A program made the translations under genes and the position numbers. A DNA stretch of 56,025 nucleotides from Cohaesibacter celericrescens (lineage in GTDB: Bacteria > Pseudomonadota > Alphaproteobacteria > Rhizobiales > Cohaesibacteraceae): NCBI RefSeq assembly GCF_002866925.1, contig NZ_PKUQ01000003.1, positions 1-56,025 of the forward strand, written 5' to 3'. The notes below the pieces were generated by a model. The model did no database searches and was not told the DNA's origin. It saw only the letters and a program-made list of their open reading frames with translations. Shown here in pieces: positions 42,843 through 51,346 of the stretch. Position 1 is the stretch's first letter. Each line of letters begins with the position of its first letter.

Positions 42843-42906
42843 AAAAATGCCGAAACCGGCCAACCGCGATCAGAAATACTGATTTTACGATTGGTCGTTT
42901 CCGGCA
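42843..42906 (-). terminator. Large branched hairpin and T-run ending the aminotransferase/TRAP operon
   Basis: On the minus strand TGCCGGAAACGACCAA and TTGGCCGGTTTCGGCA pair with three mismatches and enclose a second stem, ATCAG/CTGAT; the outer stem is followed by TTTTTGTATTTT. It lies directly after the aminotransferase stop. Confidence 0.8.
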
Positions 42907-42918
42907 ATTTAGCAGCCA

Positions 42919-44127
42919 TTATGACAAGGCTTCACATGCACGGATAATGCGCTTACATCCATCCGCAATGATGTCTTCGCTTGTCGCTACGGAAATCCGG
43001 AAATAGGGAGACAATCCATATGCATTCCCCGCAATAACCGCGACACCTTCAGTCTCTAGGATGTAAAGAACAAAATCAGCATCCGTTTCAATCACTTTGC
43101 CATCCGGCGTTTTCTTGCCCAGCACACCTTCGCAGCCCGGATAGACGTAAAAGGAGCCTTCGGATGCACGACAAGTAAGGCCGGGAGCCTTATTCAGTAA
43201 CGAGGTGGCTAGTTCGCTGCGTTTTTTGTAGACTTCAAGCCATTCCGCAACAAAGCCCTGATCACCAGTCAACGCAGAAACGGCTGCAGCCTGACTTACA
43301 GAGGATGCGCAAGATGCCATCTGTGACTGAAGCGTATTGATGGCCGTAACCAAAGCCACAGGGCCAGCACCATAGCCAATACGCCAGCCTGTCATCGCGT
43401 AGGTTTTTGATACGCCATTGATCAGGAACGTTCTGTCAATGAGGCCTGGTTCAACAGCAACTGGGCTTACTACTTTCTCACCGGTGAAAACAATCTCGTC
43501 GTAGATGTCATCAGTAAGAAGCCAAACTTGTGGGTGACGCATTAGAACGTCTGTGACCACTTTCATCTCTTTAGCTGAATAAATAGCGCCAGTTGGGTTG
43601 CTTGGGGAGTTCAGGATCAACCAGCGGGAGTTCGGTGTGATTGCAGCTTCAAGCGCTTCAGTTGTCAGTTTGAAGCCGGTCTCTTCACCACAAGGAACAA
43701 TCACCGGCGTGCCGCCACAAGCAAGAACCATGTCGGGATATGATACCCAGAATGGAGCGGGAATGATGACCTCATCCCCTTTGCCGACAGTTGCCATCAG
43801 CGTGTTAAAAATAACCTGCTTGCCGCCATTGCTGACGGTAATTTGGTTCATTCCATAGTCAACGCCTGTGGTCTTTTTCAAGCGGTCTGCGATGGCTTTA
43901 CGCAGGGGAAGAATGCCGGGTACCGCTGTGTATTTGGTTTCGCCACGCATGATGGCATCACACGCATCTTTTTTGACAGAATCGGGTGTATCAAAGTCGG
44001 GTTCGCCGACTGTGAGATTTACGATATCACGCCCCTCCTCACGCAACTGACGTGCGCGATCAGCTGCCGCTGTGCTTGGTGAGGGTTTGATGCGCTTAAT
44101 GCGATCTGCAAGTTTTAATTCAGACAC
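42919..44127 (-). CDS. Class I/II aminotransferase, aspartate-aminotransferase subgroup
   Basis: A 402-residue PLP enzyme of the aspartate aminotransferase family (subgroup Ib). Marks are the N-terminal ADRIKRIKPSPSTAAADRARQLREEGRDIVNLTVGEPDFDTP, NSPSNPTGAIYSAKEM, the PLP lysine in INGVSKTYAMTGWRIGY (about 240) and the terminal FRISVATSEDIIADGCKRI with the substrate arginine. It moves amino groups between aspartate or a related amino acid and 2-oxoglutarate. It lies 27 bases after the DctM gene in one TRAP operon, suggesting that the imported compound is an amino acid or an amino acid precursor. A large terminator follows. Confidence 0.9.
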   Translation of the reverse strand: MSELKLADRIKRIKPSPSTAAADRARQLREEGRDIVNLTVGEPDFDTPDSVKKDACDAIMRGETKYTAVPGILPLRKAIADRLKKTTGVDYGMNQITVSNGGKQVIFNTLMATVGKGDEVIIPAPFWVSYPDMVLACGGTPVIVPCGEETGFKLTTEALEAAITPNSRWLILNSPSNPTGAIYSAKEMKVVTDVLMRHPQVWLLTDDIYDEIVFTGEKVVSPVAVEPGLIDRTFLINGVSKTYAMTGWRIGYGAGPVALVTAINTLQSQMASCASSVSQAAAVSALTGDQGFVAEWLEVYKKRSELATSLLNKAPGLTCRASEGSFYVYPGCEGVLGKKTPDGKVIETDADFVLYILETEGVAVIAGNAYGLSPYFRISVATSEDIIADGCKRIIRACEALS

Positions 44128-44154
44128 GATGTCCTCCGTGTTTTATAAGTTAGG

Positions 44155-45462
44155 TCATGCACCGAATAGTAAGTTTGGCAACCACAGGACGAACTCTGGG
44201 AAGAGAGCCAAGAAAGCGATAAATGCGAGCATGAGAGCAACAAAGGGCATGGTTACCCTTGTGATATATCCAATCCCGTCCCCCGTCACACCTTGAATAA
44301 CGAACAGGTTGAAGCCGACTGGCGGCGTGATCTGTGCAAGTTCGACCACAATAACCAGGAAGATACCGAACCATACTTTGTCAAAACCGGCGGCAGTTAC
44401 CAGCGGCAAGACAACAGGCAAGGTCGTCACGATCATGGAAAATCCTTCAAGGAAGCAACCGAGAACAAGATAGACGGCTGTCAGTGCAACAATCAGCATG
44501 AAGGGAGTGAGCTGGAGTTCAGCAACATATTCTGCCAGAAATTCTGCAATTCCCAAGAATGACGTGATATTGCCCAAAACGGTTGCGCCGACGATGATAA
44601 GACCAATCATACTACAGGTCTGCATAGAGCTAAGTGCCACATCCCTAAAGGCCTGCAGATTTAGCCCCCCTTGAGAACCAGCAACAAGGATCGCACCGAA
44701 TACGCCCACTGCGGCGGCCTCAGAGGGCGTTGCAAAGCCTCCATACATAGAACCAAGCACAGCAAGAATAAGGAATACGACAGGGGCCAATTCCTTCAAT
44801 GCAGCAAAACGAACGGCCCAAGAAGCATTGCGTAATTGTCTTTCGGACTCTGGGATCAAGTCGCGATTGATAGTTGTCCGCAGCATGATCATGCCCATGA
44901 ACAGGACAGCAAGAAGAACTCCTGGGAGGAAGCCAGCTGTGAACAGCCGTAAAACAGATTCTTCTGCCAGAACCCCATAAATGATCATCACGGTACTCGG
45001 TGGGATAAGGAACCCCAAAGTACCTGCACCGGCAAGACTTCCGATAGCGATGTCACGAGAATAGCCGCGGCGCAGCAGTTCGGTAAGGGAAATGCGACCA
45101 ACAACCTGTGTTGTTGCCGCGGACGATCCGGAAATAGCCGCGAATATCGAACATGCCACCACATTGACGTGCAAGAGACGTCCGGGAAGCAACCCCATCC
45201 AAGGCGCAAGGCCATTGAAGAGCGATCGAGACAAATTTGTCCGGAACAAAAACTCTCCCATGATCACAAAAAGAGGGAGGGCAACCAATTCACTGGTCGT
45301 AAGAATGTTAAAGAAATACTGCGGTAGCAGTTTATCAATCGGGATATCACGAAAGATGGTCACCATCGTGATACCGGTTCCCATCAGTGACAACCCGACC
45401 CAAACACCTGACCCAAGAAAAAGGACCAAGATCAGCAGTAGTGATCCAATAATAGCTGTCAT
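44155..45462 (-). CDS. dctM: TRAP transporter large permease (DctM), second system
   Basis: A 435-residue DctM-family permease with about twelve hydrophobic segments. Recognisable pieces are LVALPLFVIMGEFLFRTNLSRSLFNGLAPWMG, GFLIPPSTVMIIYGVLAEESVLRLFTAGFLPGVLLA, FLEGFSMIVTTLPVVLPLVTAAGFDKVWFGIFLVIVVELAQITPPVGFNLFVIQ. It is the sodium-coupled channel component for the adjacent DctQ and DctP. Sequence segments differ from the first TRAP system, so this is a separate lineage with a different substrate. Confidence 0.92.
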   Translation of the reverse strand: MTAIIGSLLLILVLFLGSGVWVGLSLMGTGITMVTIFRDIPIDKLLPQYFFNILTTSELVALPLFVIMGEFLFRTNLSRSLFNGLAPWMGLLPGRLLHVNVVACSIFAAISGSSAATTQVVGRISLTELLRRGYSRDIAIGSLAGAGTLGFLIPPSTVMIIYGVLAEESVLRLFTAGFLPGVLLAVLFMGMIMLRTTINRDLIPESERQLRNASWAVRFAALKELAPVVFLILAVLGSMYGGFATPSEAAAVGVFGAILVAGSQGGLNLQAFRDVALSSMQTCSMIGLIIVGATVLGNITSFLGIAEFLAEYVAELQLTPFMLIVALTAVYLVLGCFLEGFSMIVTTLPVVLPLVTAAGFDKVWFGIFLVIVVELAQITPPVGFNLFVIQGVTGDGIGYITRVTMPFVALMLAFIAFLALFPEFVLWLPNLLFGA

Positions 45463-45466
45463 AATC

Positions 45467-46078
45467 CTATTCCTCCGGCTTTTTCAGATCTAGATCTTCA
45501 CTGGAAGCAACCTTCAGACTGATGTCTTCCAACCGGTACCCAAGAATACTCCTAAGCAATCGTTCGAACATCGCCATTGTCAACAAGCACGATCCAAGCG
45601 TCATACCAGCCTGCGGGATCCACAAAGGTGTGAAACTGGCGTAGGACACATTGCTGTCAACAAAAGATCGCAGTGTGAAGTTTATTAATGACCAAGATAG
45701 GAAACCGGTAACGAACGTTCCAACTGAGGTTGCCCAAATTTCAAAGGCGGCTTTGGTCTTGTTTGGAAGTGCACCAAGAAGAGCTGTCACTCGGATGTGA
45801 GAGCCCGCTCTGAGTGTGATGGCAGAGCCCAGCATGAATGCGACTCCCATCAAATATCCGCTATACTCCCAGGCAACAGGGATATTGCTAGGAATACCAG
45901 GGATGACTTTTGAAAGGGTTGCAAGGGCAACTTCAGAAAAGACCAGTATTGTTAAAATGGTCAGGCACAAGGCAGCGAGAATTCCTCCACCTATGGCGAG
46001 CGCACTTATTACTCGCACATAGATGGAGAAGATCCCTCTAACCCAGGTCTGATCAGCACAGACTTCTGGGTCGTTCAT
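45467..46078 (-). CDS. dctQ: TRAP transporter small permease (DctQ), second system
   Basis: A 203-residue four-span protein of the DctQ family: IPSNIPVAWEYSGYLMGVAFMLGSAITLRAGSHIRVTALLGALP holds the usual W-E-Y and HIRV pattern. An N-terminal cytoplasmic head and a longer acidic C-terminal tail (ISLKVASSEDLDLKKPEE) are present. It lies 4 bases upstream of DctM and 2 bases downstream of the DctP stop. Confidence 0.85.
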   Translation of the reverse strand: MNDPEVCADQTWVRGIFSIYVRVISALAIGGGILAALCLTILTILVFSEVALATLSKVIPGIPSNIPVAWEYSGYLMGVAFMLGSAITLRAGSHIRVTALLGALPNKTKAAFEIWATSVGTFVTGFLSWSLINFTLRSFVDSNVSYASFTPLWIPQAGMTLGSCLLTMAMFERLLRSILGYRLEDISLKVASSEDLDLKKPEE

Positions 46079-46080
46079 GC

Positions 46081-47085
46081 TTATTCTCTCCCGAGTTCAG
46101 CAAGATACTGATCAACGATCGATTTTGCTTCTGGAACACGAACAAGATATTCTTCTAGAAGAACTTTGGTACGCTGTTGGATATCCGCGAACATTTCTGT
46201 AGGAATATCGACAACTTCCATGCCATTTTCCTGCATTTTAGCGACGCTTTCCAAGTCTTTATCTCGCGCAACGTCCCAGAAAACGGGTTCCAGTTTTTGG
46301 GCAGTATCTTCGATCGCTTTTTGATCATCAGCGGACAACTTGTTCCATGTATCAAGGTTGATACTCACAATGTTGCTGCCCCATGTGTGGTTGGATGGGT
46401 AGATATATTTCAAGAATTCCCAGAATTTGCCGTCAACACCGGAAGTCGCTGATGTTGCAACGCCTTCAACGCGACCAGAAGCCAAGGCAGGGATAAGCTC
46501 ACCCCAAGGAATCTGCACACCGGCCATGCCGATGGCTTTCATCGTATCAACTGTGGTTTTGTCAGCGCCCCGGATTTTGATGTCTTCTAGCTTGTCAGCA
46601 GTATCAACATTCACTTTTAGATACATATACTGTTTTGGTGACGGTACATAATACAGGAATTTTTGATTGTATTTTGCAGCTACTTTTTCGATTTCAGGAC
46701 GCCAGAATTTGTGCAAAACCTTCAGGTCAGCCATTGAGCTGACGAGGAATGGTACATTTTCGAGTCCAAACAGAGCTTCATCACCAATCTGTTGGCTACC
46801 CAAAACGTCAGCCATTGGAATCAGGCCATCACGAACAGCGCGAAGATGCTCAGGACCCTTAAAGCCCAGCGCGCCACCGGCATGAACATTGATTTTGACA
46901 TTGCCGTCGGTTGCTTTTTCAACTTCTTCTGCAAATTTCTTTACATTCTGAGTGCCATAGTTGGACTCAGGAAGAACTTCGGATAGATCCAGTGTGACCG
47001 CTGACGCAAAGGTCGGCATGATGAGAGCAGAAGTAGCCAGAATAGCTGCTGCGCCACAAACGACATTTCGAATAGAATTTAGCAT
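46081..47085 (-). CDS. dctP: TRAP transporter solute-binding protein (DctP), second system
   Basis: A 334-residue periplasmic protein with a signal peptide (about 1-29, MLNSIRNVVCGAAAILATSA and then FASA) and a DctP fold: LDLSEVLPESNYGTQNVKKFAEEVEKATDGNVKINVHAGGALGFKG, then TADKLEDIKIRGADKTTVDTMKAIGMAGVQIPWGELIPALASGRVEGVATSATSG with the substrate-gripping arginine in IKIRG. ATG at 47085 has GGGAG 5 bases upstream. An in-frame ATG at 47139 also has a strong site (GGAGG, 8 bases), which would add 18 residues before the signal peptide; see findings. First gene of the TRAP-aminotransferase operon. Confidence 0.88.
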   Translation of the reverse strand: MLNSIRNVVCGAAAILATSALIMPTFASAVTLDLSEVLPESNYGTQNVKKFAEEVEKATDGNVKINVHAGGALGFKGPEHLRAVRDGLIPMADVLGSQQIGDEALFGLENVPFLVSSMADLKVLHKFWRPEIEKVAAKYNQKFLYYVPSPKQYMYLKVNVDTADKLEDIKIRGADKTTVDTMKAIGMAGVQIPWGELIPALASGRVEGVATSATSGVDGKFWEFLKYIYPSNHTWGSNIVSINLDTWNKLSADDQKAIEDTAQKLEPVFWDVARDKDLESVAKMQENGMEVVDIPTEMFADIQQRTKVLLEEYLVRVPEAKSIVDQYLAELGRE

Positions 47086-47172
47086 ATGAACTCCCGTTGG
47101 TTGATGGTGATGAATAACCGCGGATGTATGTTCCGTCATGTTATTGTCCTCCGTTTTTTGAGACCGAGATCT

Positions 47173-47937
47173 CTAGTCTTTTCCTCCAGCATCATCCGCC
47201 GTGTGACGAATGAATTCCAGTCCTCCAACTGCTTGGAATGTTGGAAGTATTTCCAAACAACTGATGTTTGCATATGATGGTGCACCCACCGCATCTCCAA
47301 TTGCATTCGCGATGTCTTTAGGCTGCAAAATCTCGTAGCCCTCAACGAAGTCTTTTTGTGCCTGTTTGGGATTGCCGTGCACCTTGCCGAAAATCTCTGT
47401 AGCCACACGTGCCGGACAGATTTCGGTAACACGAATGCGCTTACCAAGAACGTCTGTGCGCAACTGGTTTGTCAGTGCACGCACACCAGCTTTGGTGGCA
47501 TGGTAGACCGTGTTACTTTTGAATGGATATGCCGCAGCAATAGACGTAATATTGATAATATGTCCGCGATCACGTTCGATCATGCCAGGCAACACAGCAC
47601 CAATACCATGTAAGACCGCACCGAAGTTGATTGTAACCTGAGCATCGATCTGATCAGCGGAAAGGGTATGAATGGACCCTTTATGGTCGACCCCTGCGTT
47701 GTTCACGATAACATCGACTTCAAGCGACTTCAGCAATTCGCGGTATGCTGCGGTGTCAGAGATGTCGATGGCATGTGGAACACATTTAACTCGGGAAGCA
47801 AGCTCTTCAAGCTTGTCCTGATTGCGACCAATCGCGTGGACGGTGAGACCTTCTTGAGCAAAACGCTCAGTAATTGCGCTCCCGATACCACCAGAAGCAC
47901 CGGTTACCAGCGCGACCTTATAATCTGAAAAAGCCAT
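47173..47937 (-). CDS. Short-chain dehydrogenase/reductase
   Basis: A 254-residue classical SDR. The NAD(P) motif is VTGASGGIGSAITERFA (about 11-27), NNAG at about 83-86, and the catalytic Ser-Tyr-Lys are in INITSIAAAYP and VYHATKAGVRALT. The C-terminal tail is slightly longer than usual (GLEFIRHTADDAGGKD). It lies 88 bases upstream of the DctP gene on the same strand and divergent from the LysR gene. Oxidation of a hydroxy-acid or hydroxy-amino acid imported by the TRAP system is the likely job. Confidence 0.88.
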   Translation of the reverse strand: MAFSDYKVALVTGASGGIGSAITERFAQEGLTVHAIGRNQDKLEELASRVKCVPHAIDISDTAAYRELLKSLEVDVIVNNAGVDHKGSIHTLSADQIDAQVTINFGAVLHGIGAVLPGMIERDRGHIINITSIAAAYPFKSNTVYHATKAGVRALTNQLRTDVLGKRIRVTEICPARVATEIFGKVHGNPKQAQKDFVEGYEILQPKDIANAIGDAVGAPSYANISCLEILPTFQAVGGLEFIRHTADDAGGKD

Positions 47938-48157
47938 TCTTACCTCGCATATTTATAATGATGTTTAGTAAACCTATAAGCTTGAGTGCGTGCCGGATAA
48001 GAGTATTTGGTTCTGCACTAAAAGAATTTGGCTATATTTCATTTTCGGGAGGAATTGTTATGCTGACAAACATCGGTTGAAATTATTTCACCAACTTGAC
48101 AATTGTGCAGGACCATTCGCACATGCGTCACTGAAGCATCGGCGTGGAAAACAAGCT

Positions 48158-49096
48158 ATGGATACAAAGAGGCTAAGCTATTTTGTAAAAATCATCGACA
48201 AGGGAAGCCTGACCCGGGCAGCAGATGCGCTGAATATAGCGCAACCAGCCCTGAGCCAGCACTTGATCAGTCTTGAAGCACATTTCAAACAACAGCTGGT
48301 TGTGAGGAGTAGGCACGGCGTTACGATGACGGAAGCGGGCAAGGCGCTCTACCGACACGCCCAGATTGTTCTTAAACAAATGGACCTGATGTCGAGTGAC
48401 GTTTCCGAAGCCGCGAAAGTCCTATCCGGCAGTGTTTCCGTTGGACTTGCACCTTACAGTACAACGTCAACCCTTTCGCTGTCTTTGCTAAAGGAAATCA
48501 AACGGCAATATCCAGAAATCATGCTGCATGTGAATGACAATTTTGGGAGCGTATTTAGCGAGCTTGTGATGAATGGCCGGATGGATCTCGCTTTAATTTA
48601 TGACCCAGGCATGATGCGCGGCGTGAACTTTCAGCAGGTCGCGGTTGAGGAGTTGTTTCTAATTTCACGCCGTTCGGCTGCGTTGCCCAGTGACGTTAAA
48701 GAGGCGGTTCCACTGACATCCCTTGAAAATGTGCCACTACTGTTACCAAGCCGTATCCATCTGCTTCGATCCCTGGTTGATACTGCCTTTGAAACGTCGC
48801 ACGTCGTCCCCAAGATCGTCGCTGAAATCGACTCGATGGAAACGCTTGGAGCTGCCATTTCCGAGGGCATTGGATCGACCATTCTACCCTGGTCAGCAGC
48901 GAGCCGCATGACAGACTTCAAACAGTTGATTCTTCGCCCCATAAAAGACCCAGCCATCGAAGCTACGATATCTGTCTGTGTTTCCGACAACATCCCCTTG
49001 TCCGAGCCTGCTATGGCTGTTCACGATGTCCTATTTCGCTTGGTGCGCGAACTCATCGCATCCAATCAATGGCCTGGCGTCAGGCCTCCACAATGA
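48158..49096 (+). CDS. LysR-family transcriptional regulator
   Basis: A 312-residue regulator. The HTH is MDTKRLSYFVKIIDKGSLTRAADALNIAQPALSQHLISLEAHFKQQLVVRSRHGVTMTEAG (about 1-61); the effector domain follows (SVSVGLAPYSTTSTLSLSLL at about 92). Start at 48158 aligns with the family N-terminus; the open frame upstream to 47990 is not coding by this measure. Divergent from the SDR/TRAP/aminotransferase operon across 220 bases, which makes that operon its first candidate target, with RraA-pxp downstream as the second. Confidence 0.9.
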   Translation: MDTKRLSYFVKIIDKGSLTRAADALNIAQPALSQHLISLEAHFKQQLVVRSRHGVTMTEAGKALYRHAQIVLKQMDLMSSDVSEAAKVLSGSVSVGLAPYSTTSTLSLSLLKEIKRQYPEIMLHVNDNFGSVFSELVMNGRMDLALIYDPGMMRGVNFQQVAVEELFLISRRSAALPSDVKEAVPLTSLENVPLLLPSRIHLLRSLVDTAFETSHVVPKIVAEIDSMETLGAAISEGIGSTILPWSAASRMTDFKQLILRPIKDPAIEATISVCVSDNIPLSEPAMAVHDVLFRLVRELIASNQWPGVRPPQ

Positions 49097-49203
49097 CCCA
49101 AGTATAAGCCGAACCGATCATACCAGATTCAATTCGTGTTTGTGGAGATGGTTCATAGAGGCCTACCTTTTCGATAAGATAACTCCAATCGAAAGGGTAG
49201 TTT

Positions 49204-49878
49204 ATGGCGCACGTTATTGAGAATATCGAGCGGCCCGATGCATCTGTTGTCGAGGCAATTTCTCACTTTACACCGGCAACAATTCATGAGGCTCAAGGGC
49301 GTCGTGGCGCTATAGCATCAAGAATCAAGCCAATTTACAACGGCATGACAGTCTGCGGTCCGGCCATAACGATCAGAGCCCACCCCGGCGACAACATCAT
49401 GTTGCAGCTTGCAATCAGCATTGCAAAGCCGGGAGATGTGCTCGTATTTGCAACTGACGAGTCAAGCGAACAAGGCTGTTTTGGTGAAGTTCTGGGCACA
49501 TGGGCACAGGCTCGCGGTATTGCGGGCCTTGTCACAGACAGTGGTGTCCGCGATGGGCCAGCCCTAAACAAAAATGGCTTTTCAGTTTTCAGCCCGGGCC
49601 TTTGCATCAAAGGAACCGTGAAAGAAACACCAGGCTTCATCAACCAACCGATTTCTTTCGGCGGCGAAATCATCAATCCCGGTGATATTATCGTTGGTGA
49701 TGATGACGGTCTTGTTGTCGTACGCCCCCATGAAGCGATGGAAATTGCTGCAGAATCCAAAAAACGCGATGATGCAGAAGCCGTTTTGATGGCAAAACTG
49801 AAAGAGGGCACCAACTTGCTGGAAGCTGTTGGCATGGACAAAAAAGCAGAAGCCAAAGGCATCACCTTCGATCGCTAA
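49204..49878 (+). CDS. RraA-fold 4-hydroxy-4-methyl/carboxy-2-oxoglutarate aldolase-like protein
   Basis: A 224-residue class II pyruvate aldolase of the RraA/HMG-aldolase fold. The metal/substrate motif is GEVLGTWAQARGIAGLVTDSGVRD, the G-x20-R-D pattern of aldolases and oxaloacetate decarboxylases rather than of the RNase-E inhibitor RraA. Members cleave or decarboxylate C4-C7 2-oxo acids such as 4-carboxy-4-hydroxy-2-oxoadipate or oxaloacetate. It sits between LysR (107 bases) and the pxp operon, in the same direction. AAAGGG precedes the ATG. Confidence 0.85.
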   Translation: MAHVIENIERPDASVVEAISHFTPATIHEAQGRRGAIASRIKPIYNGMTVCGPAITIRAHPGDNIMLQLAISIAKPGDVLVFATDESSEQGCFGEVLGTWAQARGIAGLVTDSGVRDGPALNKNGFSVFSPGLCIKGTVKETPGFINQPISFGGEIINPGDIIVGDDDGLVVVRPHEAMEIAAESKKRDDAEAVLMAKLKEGTNLLEAVGMDKKAEAKGITFDR

Positions 49879-49916
49879 CCCGTCAATGAAGAAGACCGGA
49901 AAGGGAAAATTCCTCC

Positions 49917-50353
49917 ATGATGGACCCGGAAGCCCTCAAACTCCTGATGCAACTTGCGGCAGATCCTGATACCGCCGCACGGGAACTTCATAACGAGGAG
50001 TTCCATGTAAAGATCGCTGCATCTGGTATGGACCGATTTGCTATGGTTCAATCTGATCTTTCCGGTGACGTATCACAACGTTCGCAAACCACGGAGCTTC
50101 AATCCTCCCAAGCCTCGATTGCGGTACCATCGTGTCATCCCCCCCTTTTGCGGTCTTCTTCATGCTTCTCGTTTTCGGGCTCTCCCTTTGTGTCCGACGG
50201 CAATACAATCAAGCAGGGTGATGCGATACGCGTAATCGGTCCATAAAAATGCTCAATCCTGTTGTCGTACCATGCTCTGTCAAAATTACTAAAGTTTATG
50301 AAAAAGACGGTCGGTATGCCGTTTCAAAACGAGCGCCGTTTCGGATTTCGTAG
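49917..50353 (+). pseudogene. Decayed biotin carboxyl carrier (AccB-like) gene
   Basis: The N-terminal reading (MDPEALKLLMQLAADPDTAAREL, then EEFHVKIAASG) starts an AccB-type linker. Two compensating shifts cover the middle, where frame two reads CGLLHASRFRA and frame one SPFVSDGNTIKQGD. After RVIG the frame fails at the biotin motif: the expected EAMKM lies in another frame, as IKMLNPVVVPCSVKITKVYEKDG. A stop at 50351-50353 is the old end (FRIS). With a broken motif the protein cannot be biotinylated. The replacement carrier-like gene at 52338 lies in the same operon. Confidence 0.8.
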
Positions 50354-50399
50354 GCGTTATGCTTGCAATAGTATCAATCGCAAGCCTACGTAAATTCGC

Positions 50400-50657
50400 A
50401 CAACGATCCACTGGATCAAGCGTATGGATGGGCATTTGTTTAAAGAGCATGACATCCTGCCCTATGGCGGCTTTCTGATTGTCAAAATGATCGTTCAAGC
50501 GGACAGCAAAATGTCGTTCCGGACCATTTCAAAAACAATTTGGGAGATAATCGTCGGGACAACAAAAACCAACATCCCAATGCTACGCGACATCCTCAAG
50601 AGCGATTTGGTTCAAAGAGGCGGCGTTGAAGCCCACTTTCTGGAAACAGGCACCTAA
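50400..50657 (+). pseudogene. C-terminal remnant of a biotin carboxylase (AccC-like)
   Basis: The frame MDGHLFKEHDILPYGGFLIVKMIVQAD, later TNIPMLRDILKSDLVQRGGVEAHFLETG, is the end of a biotin carboxylase subunit, where the family has PPYYDSMIAKLIV, TTI and the terminal THFLE. The ATP-grasp domain is missing; most of a gene of about 450 residues is gone. It adjoins the AccB-like pseudogene and ends two bases before PxpB. Confidence 0.8.
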
Positions 50658-50659
50658 AA

Positions 50660-51346
50660 ATGACAAATAAAGCTGGAACTTTCGCGAAATCAAAGGACCA
50701 CGCACAAATTAGTTTGCTTGGCACAACTGCCATGCTTTTCGAAGCGCCTGGAAAATTTGATCTCCAAAGCCAACGGAGAATTTGGGCGCTGGCTGATGCC
50801 GTGCAAGACTGGGCAGACATCAAAGAAGCCGTTCCGGGCATGACCAATCTCATGTTGACTTTTAAGGAACCTCCACAAGACCCCAAAGCCATGGAAACAG
50901 CCCTTCTGAAAGCTTGGGATAAAGCCAATACTTGGAATATCCAAGGTAAGACAGTCGAGATTCCGGTCGTCTATGGTGGCGAACTTGGCCCACATTTGCA
51001 CGATGCCGCGAAACTTACGGACTTGTCCATCGATGAGGTCGTCTCAATTCATGCGTCTGGTGACTATGCGGTGTTTGCGCTTGGCGCGCACCCCGGCCTT
51101 GGATATCTGGGCATCACCGACAAACGCATTTGGGTCCCACGCAGAGAGGTTCCCGTGTTGAGCGTACCGGCTGGATCCGTCTCTATAGGCGGCATGCAAA
51201 CCGCAGTTTCCGCGTCGGCTGGCGCGAGTGGATGGCATACGTTGGGCCACACAGATATTGAGTTTTTCTTCCCTGAAAAAACACCACCAACACTTCTTGC
51301 AGCGGGTGACTCAGTGAAATTCCGTGTCGAAAGGATCATTCGATGA
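50660..51346 (+). CDS. pxpB: 5-oxoprolinase subunit PxpB
   Basis: A 228-residue KipI/allophanate-hydrolase-subunit-1 fold protein. Characteristic pieces are EIPVVYGGELGPHLHDAAKLTDLSIDEVVSIHASGDYAVFALGAHPGLGYLGITDKRIWVPRR, followed by VPAGSVSIGGMQTAVSASAGASGWHTLGHT. With PxpC and PxpA it makes the ATP-dependent 5-oxoprolinase that opens pyroglutamate to glutamate. ATGA overlap with PxpC. The N-terminal HDxxAK region follows the family, though GAHPG and SASAGASG replace the common GFxPGF and YPxxxPGG. Confidence 0.85.
   Translation: MTNKAGTFAKSKDHAQISLLGTTAMLFEAPGKFDLQSQRRIWALADAVQDWADIKEAVPGMTNLMLTFKEPPQDPKAMETALLKAWDKANTWNIQGKTVEIPVVYGGELGPHLHDAAKLTDLSIDEVVSIHASGDYAVFALGAHPGLGYLGITDKRIWVPRREVPVLSVPAGSVSIGGMQTAVSASAGASGWHTLGHTDIEFFFPEKTPPTLLAAGDSVKFRVERIIR

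Noticed and set aside
49204..49878. Calling the RraA-fold gene a regulator of RNase E
   Set aside because: It keeps the aldolase metal and substrate motif (TDSGVRD with upstream G-x20 spacing) and lies among catabolic genes, so the enzyme reading fits better.
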